NCBI GenBank assembly: GCA_031553045.1
Contig: JAVBLZ010000009.1
Location: 32,180 to 96,179 of the forward strand
Direction of reading: 5' to 3'
DNA: 64,000 bases
Source: CALXQW01 sp031553045
GTDB taxonomy: Bacteria; Verrucomicrobiota; Verrucomicrobiia; Opitutales; Intestinicryptomonadaceae
Shown piece after piece: positions 35,301 through 44,464 of the stretch. The translations under genes and the position numbers were made by a program. How positions within the stretch are numbered: position 1 is the stretch's first letter; the number at the start of each line of letters is the position of its first letter. Below the pieces are notes generated by a model. That model was not told the origin of the DNA. It saw only the letters and a list, made by a program, of their open reading frames with translations, and searched no databases.

Positions 35301-35767
35301 CGGCTTTATATAGATGCGAATTTGAACTTTCAGAAGATTCAATAAAAGACGCCGTAAAATGCGTCATAGATTTGGGCAAAGTGTATGAAATCGCCAGAGT
35401 CAAATTGAACTCTACTGATCTCGGCGTAGCTTGGACATACCCTTATGAGTTTGACGCCTCAAAAGCCATTAAATCAGGCAAAAATATTTTGGAAATTTAC
35501 ATCACAAATTCATGGGTAAATCGCATGATAGCCGATGAAAAATTGCCTCAAGATACAAAATACGACACGACTGGCGCTTCATTCATCGCCGGCCGCCTAA
35601 AAGAATTTCCAAGCTGGTACGACAACAAAGAACTAACCGCAAAAAGACAGCGCAAAACCTGGGCAATCTGGAAATGCTTCGACGGCACGGAAGAACCCGT
35701 TGCGTCGGGACTAGAAGGGCCCATTACCATCAAATCAGCAGTTTTGGCAGACTCGTTTGGCGAATAG
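32372..35767 (+). CDS. GH106-type alpha-L-rhamnosidase, copy 2
   Basis: This tandem paralogue of the previous gene is about 1131 residues long. The start at 32372 (or 32378) gives a clean signal peptide (YFALISLFVVVTCVALA); the TTG at 32342 would overlap the upstream gene. The block GFDNPPQEAKPLTWWHWING and YGTHFGRANTWWHEAK are almost unchanged between copies, while the C-terminal region has an extra insertion around residues 865-910 and a different tail. The pair probably arose by duplication and may act on different rhamnosides. Confidence 0.8.
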   Translation: MEMKKYFALISLFVVVTCVALADMRTLTSDSLKQGFDNPPQEAKPLTWWHWINGSVSKEGIEKDFKSFKEAGIAGVQLLNANMYVPAGHLRFHSQDWFDYIKYAIEKANKYGLEFTIMNCDGWATAGGPWNTPETSMKKFVWSETDVVGGSEIFIPLPKPSGIKHDFYRDIEVFAVPAYTKENDNCKISVSKKDDSFTISFDYFEPLDKKLFSFGFTKQSGKSKVSGVLYASDDGKDFRKIGDFLLEGYLRNMAVNQPFKQTKAKHFKVELSLDSISKDFLDTKKFSLTNDAMLSSITSKTMSSKSLNDSLYDGVSLEAQTQNAIRENDLIFLTSKLDVEGNIKATLPKGKWTIIRLGYTTTGSTNHPAQKEGHGLEVDKMNSKAVLRHLENSLARTIQESRQYIGATFKGILFDSWEAGEQNWTESIQQDFRDLNGYDMKRYLPVLTGRVVDSQVISNVFLMDFRRTISTNIATKYYATARKFANDNGLIMYAEPYAGDCFNEMQAGQNVDVIMSEFWVGLEGDLREGFKYPGIKKTSSTSHMTGRTITGAESFTARELAARWSKTPIGIKDSGDLAFVRGLNRAIFHTSAHQPNDLKPGFSLGRYGTHFGRANTWWHEAKIWMDYMSRTQFMLQSGKPYADILYLRSDDVESVKKFEAPELPLGYDFECANSDMIKNSVVSAGKIVIPNLGYTFSAFMTPKYWEADLVLLKKIKTMAEAGVLILGTPPAGPNNMADAVDNYSEWQAYKNLIWKNKEIYPSAAEIEATLAKSKVKKDFEFAALNKEIKNPLDFAIRAIHRKFGFNDIYFVANLNAHAETFEAKFKVTGKTPQLWNSVTGEVTDILAAYSDKEFTYVDMNLPALGSVFVVFKEGALDAKKPQHICDENDKTLGASSDTYEYVSGKGVIAFKEGMRSKSAKGVSDFTLHGKPDIQVLNPKSWQVNFTSPFRERFERSFNKLELWNKSQDAAVKYFSGTALYRCEFELSEDSIKDAVKCVIDLGKVYEIARVKLNSTDLGVAWTYPYEFDASKAIKSGKNILEIYITNSWVNRMIADEKLPQDTKYDTTGASFIAGRLKEFPSWYDNKELTAKRQRKTWAIWKCFDGTEEPVASGLEGPITIKSAVLADSFGE

Positions 35768-35885
35768 TTCCGTTTGCGAAATGTATGCGACTGGTCACGT
35801 ACGTAAGTACGCTCCCACCCGCACACATTTAGCAATACTCACTCTTCATCCAAACCGTGCTGCCAAAACGTTAAAGTGTGGGGTA

Positions 35886-35985
35886 TGCTTCCAAAACTTT
35901 CTTTAATGATTAAAGTTGGGTTTTGTTAAAGCGGTGATTTGCTTCCAAAATTTTCTTTAATGGTTAAAGTTGATTTTATTTTTGA
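35886..35985. repeat. Imperfect direct repeats with internal dyads
   Basis: Two copies of a unit of about 35 bases begin with TGCTTCCAAAA (35886 and 35940), contain CTTTAAT-x-ATTAAAG (perfect dyad at 35901-35915, near-perfect in the second copy), and end in an AAAGTT-G run. A degenerate third copy may lie near 35860. They lie in the spacer between convergent genes, so they are not a promoter of either. They may be regulator targets, RNA hairpins or leftover repeats. Confidence 0.6.
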
Positions 35986-36006
35986 TGCTGTGCCGTGGGC
36001 ACAGTC

Positions 36007-36039
36007 AGCCTAGTGTCTTGTGAGAAACATTAGGCTTTT
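36007..36039 (+). terminator. Terminator after the rhamnosidase genes
   Basis: AGCCTAGTG (36007-36015) pairs with CATTAGGCT (36028-36036), including one G-T pair, and is followed by TTT. It lies 25 bases beyond the convergent PEP-CTERM 2 gene's stop. Confidence 0.7.
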
Positions 36040-36064
36040 AAAATTTCTGACGGTATTTATCTGT

Positions 36065-39000
36065 CTATTTTTTGCGTCTATATTTGATGAAAAGTAGGCT
36101 AATAAGCCCAAGCATTAACGCATAAGTTTCCGGCTCGGGGATTGCTGTAAAACTGACCCATAGCATTCCGTTAGCGTAATCAAGCGTGAAGTCGGCATTA
36201 TAACCTTCCAAAGCACCTTTAAAATCTTCTTCGGAAAAATCCGTTCCATCAAAAGAAATTATATTGTATTCATAACCTTCCTCCACAACTCCCATAAATA
36301 AAAATTCAAGTTTATCCATAACCCCTACGCCTTTGGAAAAATTATTCTCGATTAAAAATTTGTCGGCATTTCTGCCATCTAAATCAATGAGAATTTGACC
36401 TTGAGACCATTCTAAACTCTTCATCTTTATTTCTCCAACAGCAACGGTCTCATTCACACCGCAAGCGCCAAGTTTCCCGCCGCTTAATATAACTTTACTG
36501 AAGCCCAGACCCGCAGCTTGAGTATTATTTTGGGTAGTGGCAATCAAGGTTCCACTTCTGACTTCCGTATCGCCCCTGATAGAATTTTTGCCCACCAAAT
36601 ATTGCACTAATGTGCCGTCTGAGCTATTTATAATAAGGCTTACCTGACGTGTAAGACCATAGCCGTCTATGATGCTTTGAGAGTCTCCATTATTGACATC
36701 GGAGACTTCTCCTCTGTGTATTGCGTTTTCATTCAGAGCGCTAGTGCCTGTAAAAGTCAGGTTGAATGCGCCGTTTGAATAATTTGGGGAAGTGCCTATT
36801 TTGCCCGTGCTCGCCCCTTTAAGTGCGCCAATGCTATATTCAAAAGTTTGGAATTCTCCACTTGTGGATATACCGGTAACAAAATTTCCGGCATTGTTAT
36901 TTTCAAGCACTCCCTCAACTTCCAGACCGCCCGCAAAGAGGAATCCACCATAGCCTGCGGTGTTCTTATTTATAAAGTCCCCCTTCACTTTAAGTTTAAC
37001 AAAGTAGTCAAAATTAAAATATGTATTGCCGGAAGTATATTCTCCTTGGGGGCTGTTCATGATTACCGTATCCACTTCTACCACTTTTATTGTCCCACTG
37101 TTTCCAAAGAAAGTGGCGGATGACTTATAACCTAAGGTTATGCTGTCTCCTGTATAGCTTGAATTTTCATCCAAACTAAACCTCACTTTTTTTTCTTCCG
37201 ATACATTCAGATTTTCAAGTGTCAGAGAGGAACCGTAAAGGTTTATATTATTGTTAACACCGTTTTCAACATTAAGGTTTGTTATATTCACGGTTTTGTA
37301 GGCGTTAATTGCAACCCCGCTACCGCTTGCACTGTCCGACTTAATTGTGAGAGCCCCAACCGTACTTCCAAGAGTGGCGCTAAGGTTCAGATATTGCGTA
37401 TTGCTTGCGCTTATATTTTGCAATGTTATGGAATCTACATCCAACTTATTAAACTGCGTTGGAGTATTTGAAGCATTGTTATTGCTATTGCTAAAAAGCG
37501 CAGACGATGCGTTGGGAGATTCCAACACTAAATTATGTGCTGTAAAGTTTGTGGTTTCAGAACTATCCACAAATAGATGTGCGCCGTCTTTGACTGTCAT
37601 CGTGCCCTTTAACGTGATTGAATTTGAGCGCAGATTAAGCTTGGTCGCCGCATTTACGCCATCTATCGAGGAAATACTCTGATTATCTTTACCAATGGTA
37701 ATTTCCGTTGCCGCAAATTTGGCGTCTCCAAAATTCATAATCAATGGATAGCTTGCGGAGGCTTTTGCTTCTAAGCTACCCACATTAATTGTGTTTGCAA
37801 ATAGATAAACTTCTTCGCCGTGAGTGTTTATGCTGCCTATGTCTATGGTGTCGTAGGCATTGTTATAGTACCAAATTGAAGCTTGGTATAATGTGCCCAC
37901 CCTCAGTCGAGACATTTCGTTCCCCGTAAAATTCCCAATTTTTAAACTGCTGCCGGAAATATCTGTCGCAGAACGTACGAGGTAAATTATGTTTGACGCC
38001 GAGCCTGAGGCATCTTTGCCTATATTAAAATTGTCTATATCTACCGTATTTGCAAAGAGGTGTATGCTGTATCTGGTATTGCCCGTTTTGTAGTTGAATG
38101 TGCCTGTCGCACCTGTAAAAGCATTAGCTTTGACTTTAAATTCTTTCAAGTTCCACAACGGAGATGCTGATGAATTATAGCTGTGCTCAAAATCAAAATC
38201 ACCTGTAGTAAAATTGCTTAATAAATCTATGGGTGTATATACGCCAGTAATAAGAGACCCGCTTCCCATTGTAAGAAGGTGCGTTCCGGTAGAGCCTGAA
38301 AAATCCAACTTTTTTACTTTAACATTTGTGAGTGCGCCTTCCGATACGTCTCTACCCATCCCAAATGCCAATGCGGTGTTTGTGGCGGTGATTAAATCTG
38401 CATTGACGCTGTTTGCGTTGAATGAAAGACTGCCGTCGGTGATGGACAATTCTTTCTTCAGGTTGAGCGTATTCATGTAATCAAGGACATCGCCGGATTT
38501 TTGACCGAAACGAATTACGGGTGCAGCACCCGTTGTGCTTTTGGCCGCAGTTATTGTCTCATTGAAAGTAACGCTGCCTGCGTTGCCCGTATAAGTGCCT
38601 ATTCCCAAAATAAGATTGGCGCTATCTATGGCAAGAGCTGCATCGATAGTTGCCGAAAGGGCGTAGATTTGCAAAGCGCCCCCGCCTGAAATATTTACGC
38701 TTTCCGTAAGCTTCAAATTCGTTAGGTATGATCCGCTATCGCCGCTACCATAAAAAAGATTTCCACTCGTAACGATTGAGTTTTTCACAGTAAGCTCATG
38801 TGTTGCCGAGGCGGCTCTTTTACGCAAAATCAGAGCCCTGTCGGCGCTCTGAGTTACAGTATTTATTATCGAAACAGTATTTGACGTCGAATTATAAATA
38901 ACCAAATCGCTTCCCAATCCCGTGCCAGTGTGCGTAAAAGAATTCAGATTAAATTCTGCCCCAATGCTAAATTGATAACTGCCGGTCAAACTTTTTTCAC

Positions 39001-39199
39001 GTATTATATTATCCGAAGAAGTGAAGGATATGCTCCCTGAAAAAGGCGTAGTATATGTAGAATCGTACCAATATTCGCCCGTATTAAAAACACGATTTCC
39101 CGGAGGCGCCTGACACCAAAAATAGTAATTCTCCGCCGAGACGAAAGCGCTAATAAAAACGGCAAAGCCGTAACAAAAAGCTGATGTGAACCTTTTCAT
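36065..39199 (-). CDS. PEP-CTERM-anchored surface protein 2 (beta-helix-like)
   Basis: This 1044-residue protein has a signal peptide (FCYGFAVFISAFVSA), then a long repetitive Ser/Thr/Asn/Gly-rich strand region, and a C-terminal PEP-CTERM: IPEPETYALMLGLISLLFI followed by KYRRKK. A strong Shine-Dalgarno AGGAGG (39207-39212) precedes the ATG. The C-terminal part (LGACGVNETVAVGEI, QGQILIDLDGRNADKFLI) is clearly related to PEP-CTERM protein 1, so the two are paralogues. It runs against the rhamnosidase operon and may help hold matrix polysaccharide near the cell. Confidence 0.8.
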   Translation of the reverse strand: MKRFTSAFCYGFAVFISAFVSAENYYFWCQAPPGNRVFNTGEYWYDSTYTTPFSGSISFTSSDNIIREKSLTGSYQFSIGAEFNLNSFTHTGTGLGSDLVIYNSTSNTVSIINTVTQSADRALILRKRAASATHELTVKNSIVTSGNLFYGSGDSGSYLTNLKLTESVNISGGGALQIYALSATIDAALAIDSANLILGIGTYTGNAGSVTFNETITAAKSTTGAAPVIRFGQKSGDVLDYMNTLNLKKELSITDGSLSFNANSVNADLITATNTALAFGMGRDVSEGALTNVKVKKLDFSGSTGTHLLTMGSGSLITGVYTPIDLLSNFTTGDFDFEHSYNSSASPLWNLKEFKVKANAFTGATGTFNYKTGNTRYSIHLFANTVDIDNFNIGKDASGSASNIIYLVRSATDISGSSLKIGNFTGNEMSRLRVGTLYQASIWYYNNAYDTIDIGSINTHGEEVYLFANTINVGSLEAKASASYPLIMNFGDAKFAATEITIGKDNQSISSIDGVNAATKLNLRSNSITLKGTMTVKDGAHLFVDSSETTNFTAHNLVLESPNASSALFSNSNNNASNTPTQFNKLDVDSITLQNISASNTQYLNLSATLGSTVGALTIKSDSASGSGVAINAYKTVNITNLNVENGVNNNINLYGSSLTLENLNVSEEKKVRFSLDENSSYTGDSITLGYKSSATFFGNSGTIKVVEVDTVIMNSPQGEYTSGNTYFNFDYFVKLKVKGDFINKNTAGYGGFLFAGGLEVEGVLENNNAGNFVTGISTSGEFQTFEYSIGALKGASTGKIGTSPNYSNGAFNLTFTGTSALNENAIHRGEVSDVNNGDSQSIIDGYGLTRQVSLIINSSDGTLVQYLVGKNSIRGDTEVRSGTLIATTQNNTQAAGLGFSKVILSGGKLGACGVNETVAVGEIKMKSLEWSQGQILIDLDGRNADKFLIENNFSKGVGVMDKLEFLFMGVVEEGYEYNIISFDGTDFSEEDFKGALEGYNADFTLDYANGMLWVSFTAIPEPETYALMLGLISLLFIKYRRKK

Positions 39200-39442
39200 A
39201 TTTATTCCTCCTTAATGTATTGAACTTGTTTCAGCGTATAAGAAGGTGTGCGGTCTTGCAAGGGTTTTATGGATTTTTTTTACATTAATTTTAATAAAAA
39301 CACATCTAGCTTATTTCCTATTTGTTAGGCATAAAATGAGGGTTTAAGAGCTATTTTGTGGGTATTTTATTTATGGATATTTTAACAGTATGCCAGATAG
39401 TAAGTTCTGAATCTGAATATTGGAAAAAACTGAAAATGAAGC

Positions 39443-39470
39443 AAAAAAAACCGCCCAAAGGCGGTTTTTT
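39443..39470. terminator. Bidirectional terminator after tRNA-Val
   Basis: CCGCC (39451-39455) pairs with GGCGG (39460-39464) around CAAA, flanked by A and T runs on both sides. On the minus strand it terminates tRNA-Val. Confidence 0.85.
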
Positions 39471-39473
39471 AAA

Positions 39474-39550
39474 TGGTGGGAGTACGCAGACTCGAACTGC
39501 GGACCCCTTGCGTGTCATGCAAGTGCTCTAACCAACTGAGCTATACCCCC
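39474..39550 (-). tRNA. tRNA-Val (GAC anticodon)
   Basis: The minus strand gives acceptor GGGGGTA/TACTCCC (one G-T pair), D arm GCTC/GAGC, anticodon stem CTTGC/GCAAG with loop ATGACAC (anticodon GAC), T arm CGCAG, TTCGAGT, CTGCG, discriminator A and an encoded CCA (39474-39476). It differs from the tRNA-Ser of this window, which lacks CCA. Confidence 0.95.
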
Positions 39551-39652
39551 GCACTGTTAAAATAAGTTTCGGATAGAATTATATTTCTAAAAAACTTGCA
39601 AGCATATTTTTCGAATGTAAGCTTCTGCATTTATTTAAAACGGCATTTTGAA

Positions 39653-41317
39653 ATGATAGAGTTTCTTAAAATTTCCAACCTTGCGCTGCTGGATGCGGCA
39701 AGCATAGAATTCTGCGGCGGATTTACCGCAGTAACAGGAGAAACGGGTGCGGGCAAAAGCGTGCTTTTGGGTGCGCTTGCCCTGCTTTCAGGAGCTCGTA
39801 GCGGGAAAGAAATCATAAAGCAAGGCGCAGATGTCTGTAAGGTTGAAGCATCTTTGAATTTCTCCGACACAAAAAAACTCGACGAATTTTTGGAGGCAAA
39901 TGAGTTGCCAATTTGCGAAGACGGTGCGTTGATACTTTCAAGAACTCTAGAAAGAAGCAGAGGCGGCAAGTGCCTTATAAACGGTGCTCTGACAACAATA
40001 TCCACATTGGCGCAACTTGGTGAATTCTGGATAGACTTTCATGGCCCTGGAGAGCCTCAAAAATTATTCAGCCCAATAAATCAGATGAATATGCTTGATG
40101 ATTTTGCAGGTCTTGGCGGGAAAAAATCGGAATATGAAAAGCTATTTAAAGAATATAAAGACGCCAAAAATAAAATTGAGGAGCTTTCAAACGCCAGAAG
40201 CTTAAACGCCGATGAGGCTGAATTTTTGCGTGAACAAATCCGCAAAATAGATTCCGTAAACCCTGAAGAAAACGCCATTGCAAGTTTGGAGGAAAATTTC
40301 AAACTTGCCGAATGCGCTGCGGAACTCACGGAAAAATCAAACGCAATTTCAGAAATTTTAAACGGTGATGAGGGCGCAGGGTTGTCTATAAATCAGGCAT
40401 TGCGCTTGGTGCAAGAAATCTCCGATATGTCTTCAGAGGCTGAATCTTTGCGAGGCAGGCTTGAGGGCGTATCTATAGAAATTGCCGATATTGCTGCTGA
40501 GTTTGACGCTCTCTCAAGCAAGACATCTTCTTTCTCAGAGGAGGAAATTGCTAATTTGCGCCTGCGTATGGAAGCTTGGATGGATATAAAACGCAAGTAT
40601 GGAAAAACTTTAGAAATGGTTTTAAATGCACGTTCGCAGATGGCGTTCAAACTTGATTCGCAAAGCGATGTAAAAAAGACCATAGCCGATTTGGAAAGCG
40701 CCTGTAAAAAAATTGAAAAAGAAATCGAACCAATAGCGGAAAAAATTTTCCAACTACGTCTTATTGCCGCAGAAAATCTCTCTAAGAAGGTGGAGAAATT
40801 GCTTTTGTCTTTGGGTTTTAAAAAGGCAAAATTTGCAATAGAGATAAAGCGCAGTATCCAATTATCTCCAAATTGCGGCAGTGCGTGTGAATTTATTTTT
40901 TCGGCAAATGCGGGGCAGGCGCCTTTGCCTTTGGCGAAAATTGCTTCAAGCGGAGAGCTTGCAAGGGTCATGCTTGCGCTGAAGGCAACTTTGGCGGCGG
41001 TTGACGGCACGGCGCTTCTGGTCTTTGACGAAGTTGACGCAAATGTGGGCGGAGAAATAGGCGCAAAAGTGGGAGAGGAACTCAAGGCACTTGCGGAATC
41101 TCATCAGGTCTTGTGTGTTACGCATTTGCCGCAGGTTGCAGCATCTGCCGCCAATCATCTTCTTGTTGAAAAAAATCAAGACGATGATTCAACGGAAATT
41201 TTCATACGCTCTTTGTCTGCAAAAAGTGTCGAGAGGGTTTCTGAACTTGCAAGGATGTTGGGCGACAGAAATTCGGATTCCGCTTTGGCGCATGCAAAAA
41301 AACTTTTGAACAAATGA
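39653..41317 (+). CDS. recN: DNA repair protein RecN
   Basis: This SMC-like ATPase of double-strand break repair is 554 residues from the start at 39653 (MIEFLKISNLALL), which matches the family N-terminus. Walker A is GETGAGKSVLLGAL; the coiled-coil arms occupy about residues 155-360; the signature motif is ASSGELARVMLALK and Walker B is LLVFDEVDANVGG. An upstream frame start (39596) lacks family similarity. It is followed by ftsK 52 bases on. Confidence 0.92.
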   Translation: MIEFLKISNLALLDAASIEFCGGFTAVTGETGAGKSVLLGALALLSGARSGKEIIKQGADVCKVEASLNFSDTKKLDEFLEANELPICEDGALILSRTLERSRGGKCLINGALTTISTLAQLGEFWIDFHGPGEPQKLFSPINQMNMLDDFAGLGGKKSEYEKLFKEYKDAKNKIEELSNARSLNADEAEFLREQIRKIDSVNPEENAIASLEENFKLAECAAELTEKSNAISEILNGDEGAGLSINQALRLVQEISDMSSEAESLRGRLEGVSIEIADIAAEFDALSSKTSSFSEEEIANLRLRMEAWMDIKRKYGKTLEMVLNARSQMAFKLDSQSDVKKTIADLESACKKIEKEIEPIAEKIFQLRLIAAENLSKKVEKLLLSLGFKKAKFAIEIKRSIQLSPNCGSACEFIFSANAGQAPLPLAKIASSGELARVMLALKATLAAVDGTALLVFDEVDANVGGEIGAKVGEELKALAESHQVLCVTHLPQVAASAANHLLVEKNQDDDSTEIFIRSLSAKSVERVSELARMLGDRNSDSALAHAKKLLNK

Positions 41318-41369
41318 CTTGTTTTTTAAGTCAAAAAAATACACAAAATATATAGGGCAAATAATTTAG

Positions 41370-44300
41370 ATGGCAAATAAGGACGAAAAAGTTTTATCAA
41401 AAAAAAGCGAAAAGCTTGGGGAAATGGTTGGGCGCAGGCGTTTTATGCTTGGCGGCGTCTTGCTGTTGATAGGTATTTTATTTTCAGTGGCGGTTCCGTT
41501 ATTTCAGACTGGGCAAGATATGTTTTTAAGGGACGGCTTTATGGCGCAGTTCCTTCCCTCGACAGTGTCTGCGGGCGGCAACCCTTTGGGGTCGTTGGGG
41601 GCTACTTTTTGCGCACTGTCTTTGCTTTTGATAGGCATTGGAACTTGGCTTATTCCGCCTTACTTAATTTGGATAGGCATAATGTGCTTAAGGCGCAGGT
41701 CTAAAGTTTTAGATTTGCCTACGGGTTTTGCGATGGCAATCAGCATTGTGGCGCTTGCCTGTCTTGGTTCAATATTTCAGTCTGTGTTTGATGCGCAAGG
41801 GGCAACGGCATATTTTTTGAGCGGTTGGGGCGGCAAGCTTGGGGCGTCTTTATTTGATTATGTTTTAAGACCCACTGTAGATGTCTTTGGCTCAGGCGCA
41901 ATAATGGCGAGCGTATATCTGGTTTGCCTTATAATTATCTTTGTGGAAAACCCTATCGTGGTTGCTTATGAAGTTAAAGACTCTGTCAAAAAAGCGCCAG
42001 CGATCTTGCCGACATTTTTTGGCAGACTGTGGTTTGGCGTTTCATATATTCCAAAACAAATTTTCATCTTAATTTATAAACTTATTTTCAATAGAAAAAA
42101 GAAAACTATTGAGTCTGAAAATGGCGATAAAATTTTGGCAGCAGGCGTGCAGCCAGCCCCCTCTTTACGGGAACTTGCCGAAACTTCTGATGCCCAGTTG
42201 ACTCCGCCTGAAACATCTCAAGATGTGCGGTATGAGCATGAAGCTTTCACGAAATTTTTTGATGCGGATAATGCTTCTTTGAATTCTGATTTGCAAAGCA
42301 AGGAAGATGTTGCAGAAACGCAGGAGGTTTTGTCTGATAATATTCAACGATTGGAAGTTTCTGAACCTGCCGCAAATCAGGATGAATCTCTATCTTCATC
42401 TGAAGAACAAAATCTTCAAGAGCCTTCTGAAGACCCTTATATAACGCCTATAAGAAGCACAGCTTTTGGCGTTTTTGCAAAAGAGGTTGCTGAAGAACCT
42501 TTAGATACTTTTGAAACACCTGCGTTTGAATCTGAAACGGAATCCGAAATTACCCATGAAGATAACGATACTTCCATTCAAGACGAACCAGCACTAGTGG
42601 AGGCTCCGCAAGAAGAATCGTTATCTCAACCAGAAGTTTTTGAGGAGGCACTGCCGTCTGAAGATTCTCAAGATTCAGTAACAGACAATGAAGAAAAAGC
42701 GGAAGATTTTTCAGAAGATTTTCAAAAAGAAGAAACAATAGTTGAGGCAGAGCAGCCTGAAGTTAATAAGCTTCAACCCACGCCGTATGTGCAAATACCC
42801 GTAATTTCTCCTGCGGCTATTGCGCCGTCGCCAGCCCCTGAACCAGAGGTTTTGAAGGTGGAGCGTATTGAAAAAGAAATCATAGACGTAAGCGATATTG
42901 AGTTGCCTAAAGAGCGCAATGAGTATAAATTTCCGCCTTTATCTTTGCTTACTGAACCAAAGCCATCTTCAGATGCCGACGATGAAGATTATGAATTGAG
43001 AATGCAGGAAATCATAGAAACTTTTGCGCAGTTTAAGGTTACTGTTACCAGAGAGGGCGTCTATCCTGGTCCGGTTATTACTCGCTATGAGGTGAAGTTG
43101 GCGCCAGGTGTAAAAATCAGTAAAGTTTTGGGCTTGGAAGATGACGTTGCATTGGGGCTTAAAGAACACAAAGTTAGAATTGTAGCACCGGTTGCGGGTA
43201 GGGGTACGATAGGCGTAGAAGTACCAAATCGCAAAAGGGAAAACGTCTTGATGAGAGACATTATTCAATCAAAAGCCTGGTCGGATTCAAAAGCGGAAAT
43301 ACCTATTGTGCTCGGCAAAGACGTAACGGGTGTGCCAAAAGTTTTAGATTTGGCAAAGATGCCTCACGCCTTGATTGCAGGCTCTACTGGTAGCGGTAAA
43401 TCTGTCTGCATGAATGCAATAATAGGTTCTTTGCTATACAAAAAAACGCCGGAAGATTTGCGCTTTATAATGGTTGATCCAAAGGTTGTTGAATTGCAAA
43501 TTTACAATTCTTTGCCGCACATGTTGATTCCGGTCGTAACTGAAATACGCAAGGTGCCTGCGGCGTTAAAGTGGCTTATTGCCGAGATGCAGCGTCGTTA
43601 TGAAATTTTTGCGCAGACAAACGTCAAGAATATAGCGGGTTTCAACGCCAAAATTCTGAAAGATAAAGAAGAGCAGGAATTGGCTGAGGAATTGGCTGAA
43701 GACATGACTGCCGAAGAATCGGCGGCAGTGCGCCAAGCGCAAGAAACATTGAAGCTTGAAACGGTTGAAGTCCCACAGAAAAAGCTTCCCTACATAGTCT
43801 GTATTATTGACGAGCTTGCCGATATCATGCTTGTTGCGGGCAAAGAAGTTGAGCTTGCGATAATGCGTCTAACCGCCCTTGCCAGAGCTGCTGGCATACA
43901 TCTGCTTGTTGCAACGCAAAGACCCAGCGTCGATGTGATAACAGGGATAATCAAGGCAAATTTACCAACACGCATAGCCTTTAAGGTAAAGTCTGTAACG
44001 GACAGTAGGACAATTTTAGATTCTAAGGGCGCAGAAGCTTTGATAGGTTGGGGTGATATGTTGTTTATCCCCCCAGGTTCTGCGGAGCCTGTGCGTGCGC
44101 AGGGCGCATTTCTCGACGATTCTGAGATTGGCAAAATTGTGGATTTTCTTAAATGCAATGGCGAGCCGGAGTATGAAGAAGACATACAAAACCAAATAGA
44201 CGCAAGTCTTGAAGACGAAAATGCGGATTCGTCTTCAGATTCTTCTGAGGGCGGCGAAGGCTCTGAGGAAGACTTTGTAAAACGCGCAATGGACGTTATA

Positions 44301-44453
44301 CGCAAGACAAAAAAAGCGAGTATATCAAACTTGCAGCGCAAGCTTGGCATAGGCTACAACAAGGCGGCACGCATAATAGATGAGCTTGAGGAAAGAGGCT
44401 TGGTCGGCCCTGATAATGGGTCTTCCAAACCCAGAGATATTTATTTTGATTAA
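41370..44453 (+). CDS. ftsK: FtsK/SpoIIIE DNA translocase
   Basis: This 1027-residue protein has N-terminal transmembrane helices (about residues 25-200), a long acidic Glu/Ser/Pro-rich linker (about 250-500), and a C-terminal motor with Walker A AGSTGSGKSVCMNA and Walker B YIVCIIDELADIML. The last part is the gamma winged-helix domain (ISNLQRKLGIGYNKAARIIDELE) that reads KOPS sites. It moves chromosome termini through the closing septum. The stop lies 11 bases before the convergent end of the capsid-module genes, with no terminator visible between. Confidence 0.95.
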   Translation: MANKDEKVLSKKSEKLGEMVGRRRFMLGGVLLLIGILFSVAVPLFQTGQDMFLRDGFMAQFLPSTVSAGGNPLGSLGATFCALSLLLIGIGTWLIPPYLIWIGIMCLRRRSKVLDLPTGFAMAISIVALACLGSIFQSVFDAQGATAYFLSGWGGKLGASLFDYVLRPTVDVFGSGAIMASVYLVCLIIIFVENPIVVAYEVKDSVKKAPAILPTFFGRLWFGVSYIPKQIFILIYKLIFNRKKKTIESENGDKILAAGVQPAPSLRELAETSDAQLTPPETSQDVRYEHEAFTKFFDADNASLNSDLQSKEDVAETQEVLSDNIQRLEVSEPAANQDESLSSSEEQNLQEPSEDPYITPIRSTAFGVFAKEVAEEPLDTFETPAFESETESEITHEDNDTSIQDEPALVEAPQEESLSQPEVFEEALPSEDSQDSVTDNEEKAEDFSEDFQKEETIVEAEQPEVNKLQPTPYVQIPVISPAAIAPSPAPEPEVLKVERIEKEIIDVSDIELPKERNEYKFPPLSLLTEPKPSSDADDEDYELRMQEIIETFAQFKVTVTREGVYPGPVITRYEVKLAPGVKISKVLGLEDDVALGLKEHKVRIVAPVAGRGTIGVEVPNRKRENVLMRDIIQSKAWSDSKAEIPIVLGKDVTGVPKVLDLAKMPHALIAGSTGSGKSVCMNAIIGSLLYKKTPEDLRFIMVDPKVVELQIYNSLPHMLIPVVTEIRKVPAALKWLIAEMQRRYEIFAQTNVKNIAGFNAKILKDKEEQELAEELAEDMTAEESAAVRQAQETLKLETVEVPQKKLPYIVCIIDELADIMLVAGKEVELAIMRLTALARAAGIHLLVATQRPSVDVITGIIKANLPTRIAFKVKSVTDSRTILDSKGAEALIGWGDMLFIPPGSAEPVRAQGAFLDDSEIGKIVDFLKCNGEPEYEEDIQNQIDASLEDENADSSSDSSEGGEGSEEDFVKRAMDVIRKTKKASISNLQRKLGIGYNKAARIIDELEERGLVGPDNGSSKPRDIYFD

Positions 44454-44464
44454 ATAAAAAACGC

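Noticed and set aside
35886..35985. Repeats considered as a CRISPR array
   Set aside because: Only two clear units, imperfect, with no cas genes in the window.
22319..39199. The two PEP-CTERM proteins as type V autotransporters
   Set aside because: There is no C-terminal beta-barrel; both end in a PEP-CTERM tail instead.
40393..41085. Long antisense frame within recN
   Set aside because: Shadow of the coding strand; Ser/Ala-rich with no domain. The same applies to antisense frames in ftsK (43790-44350) and ileS.
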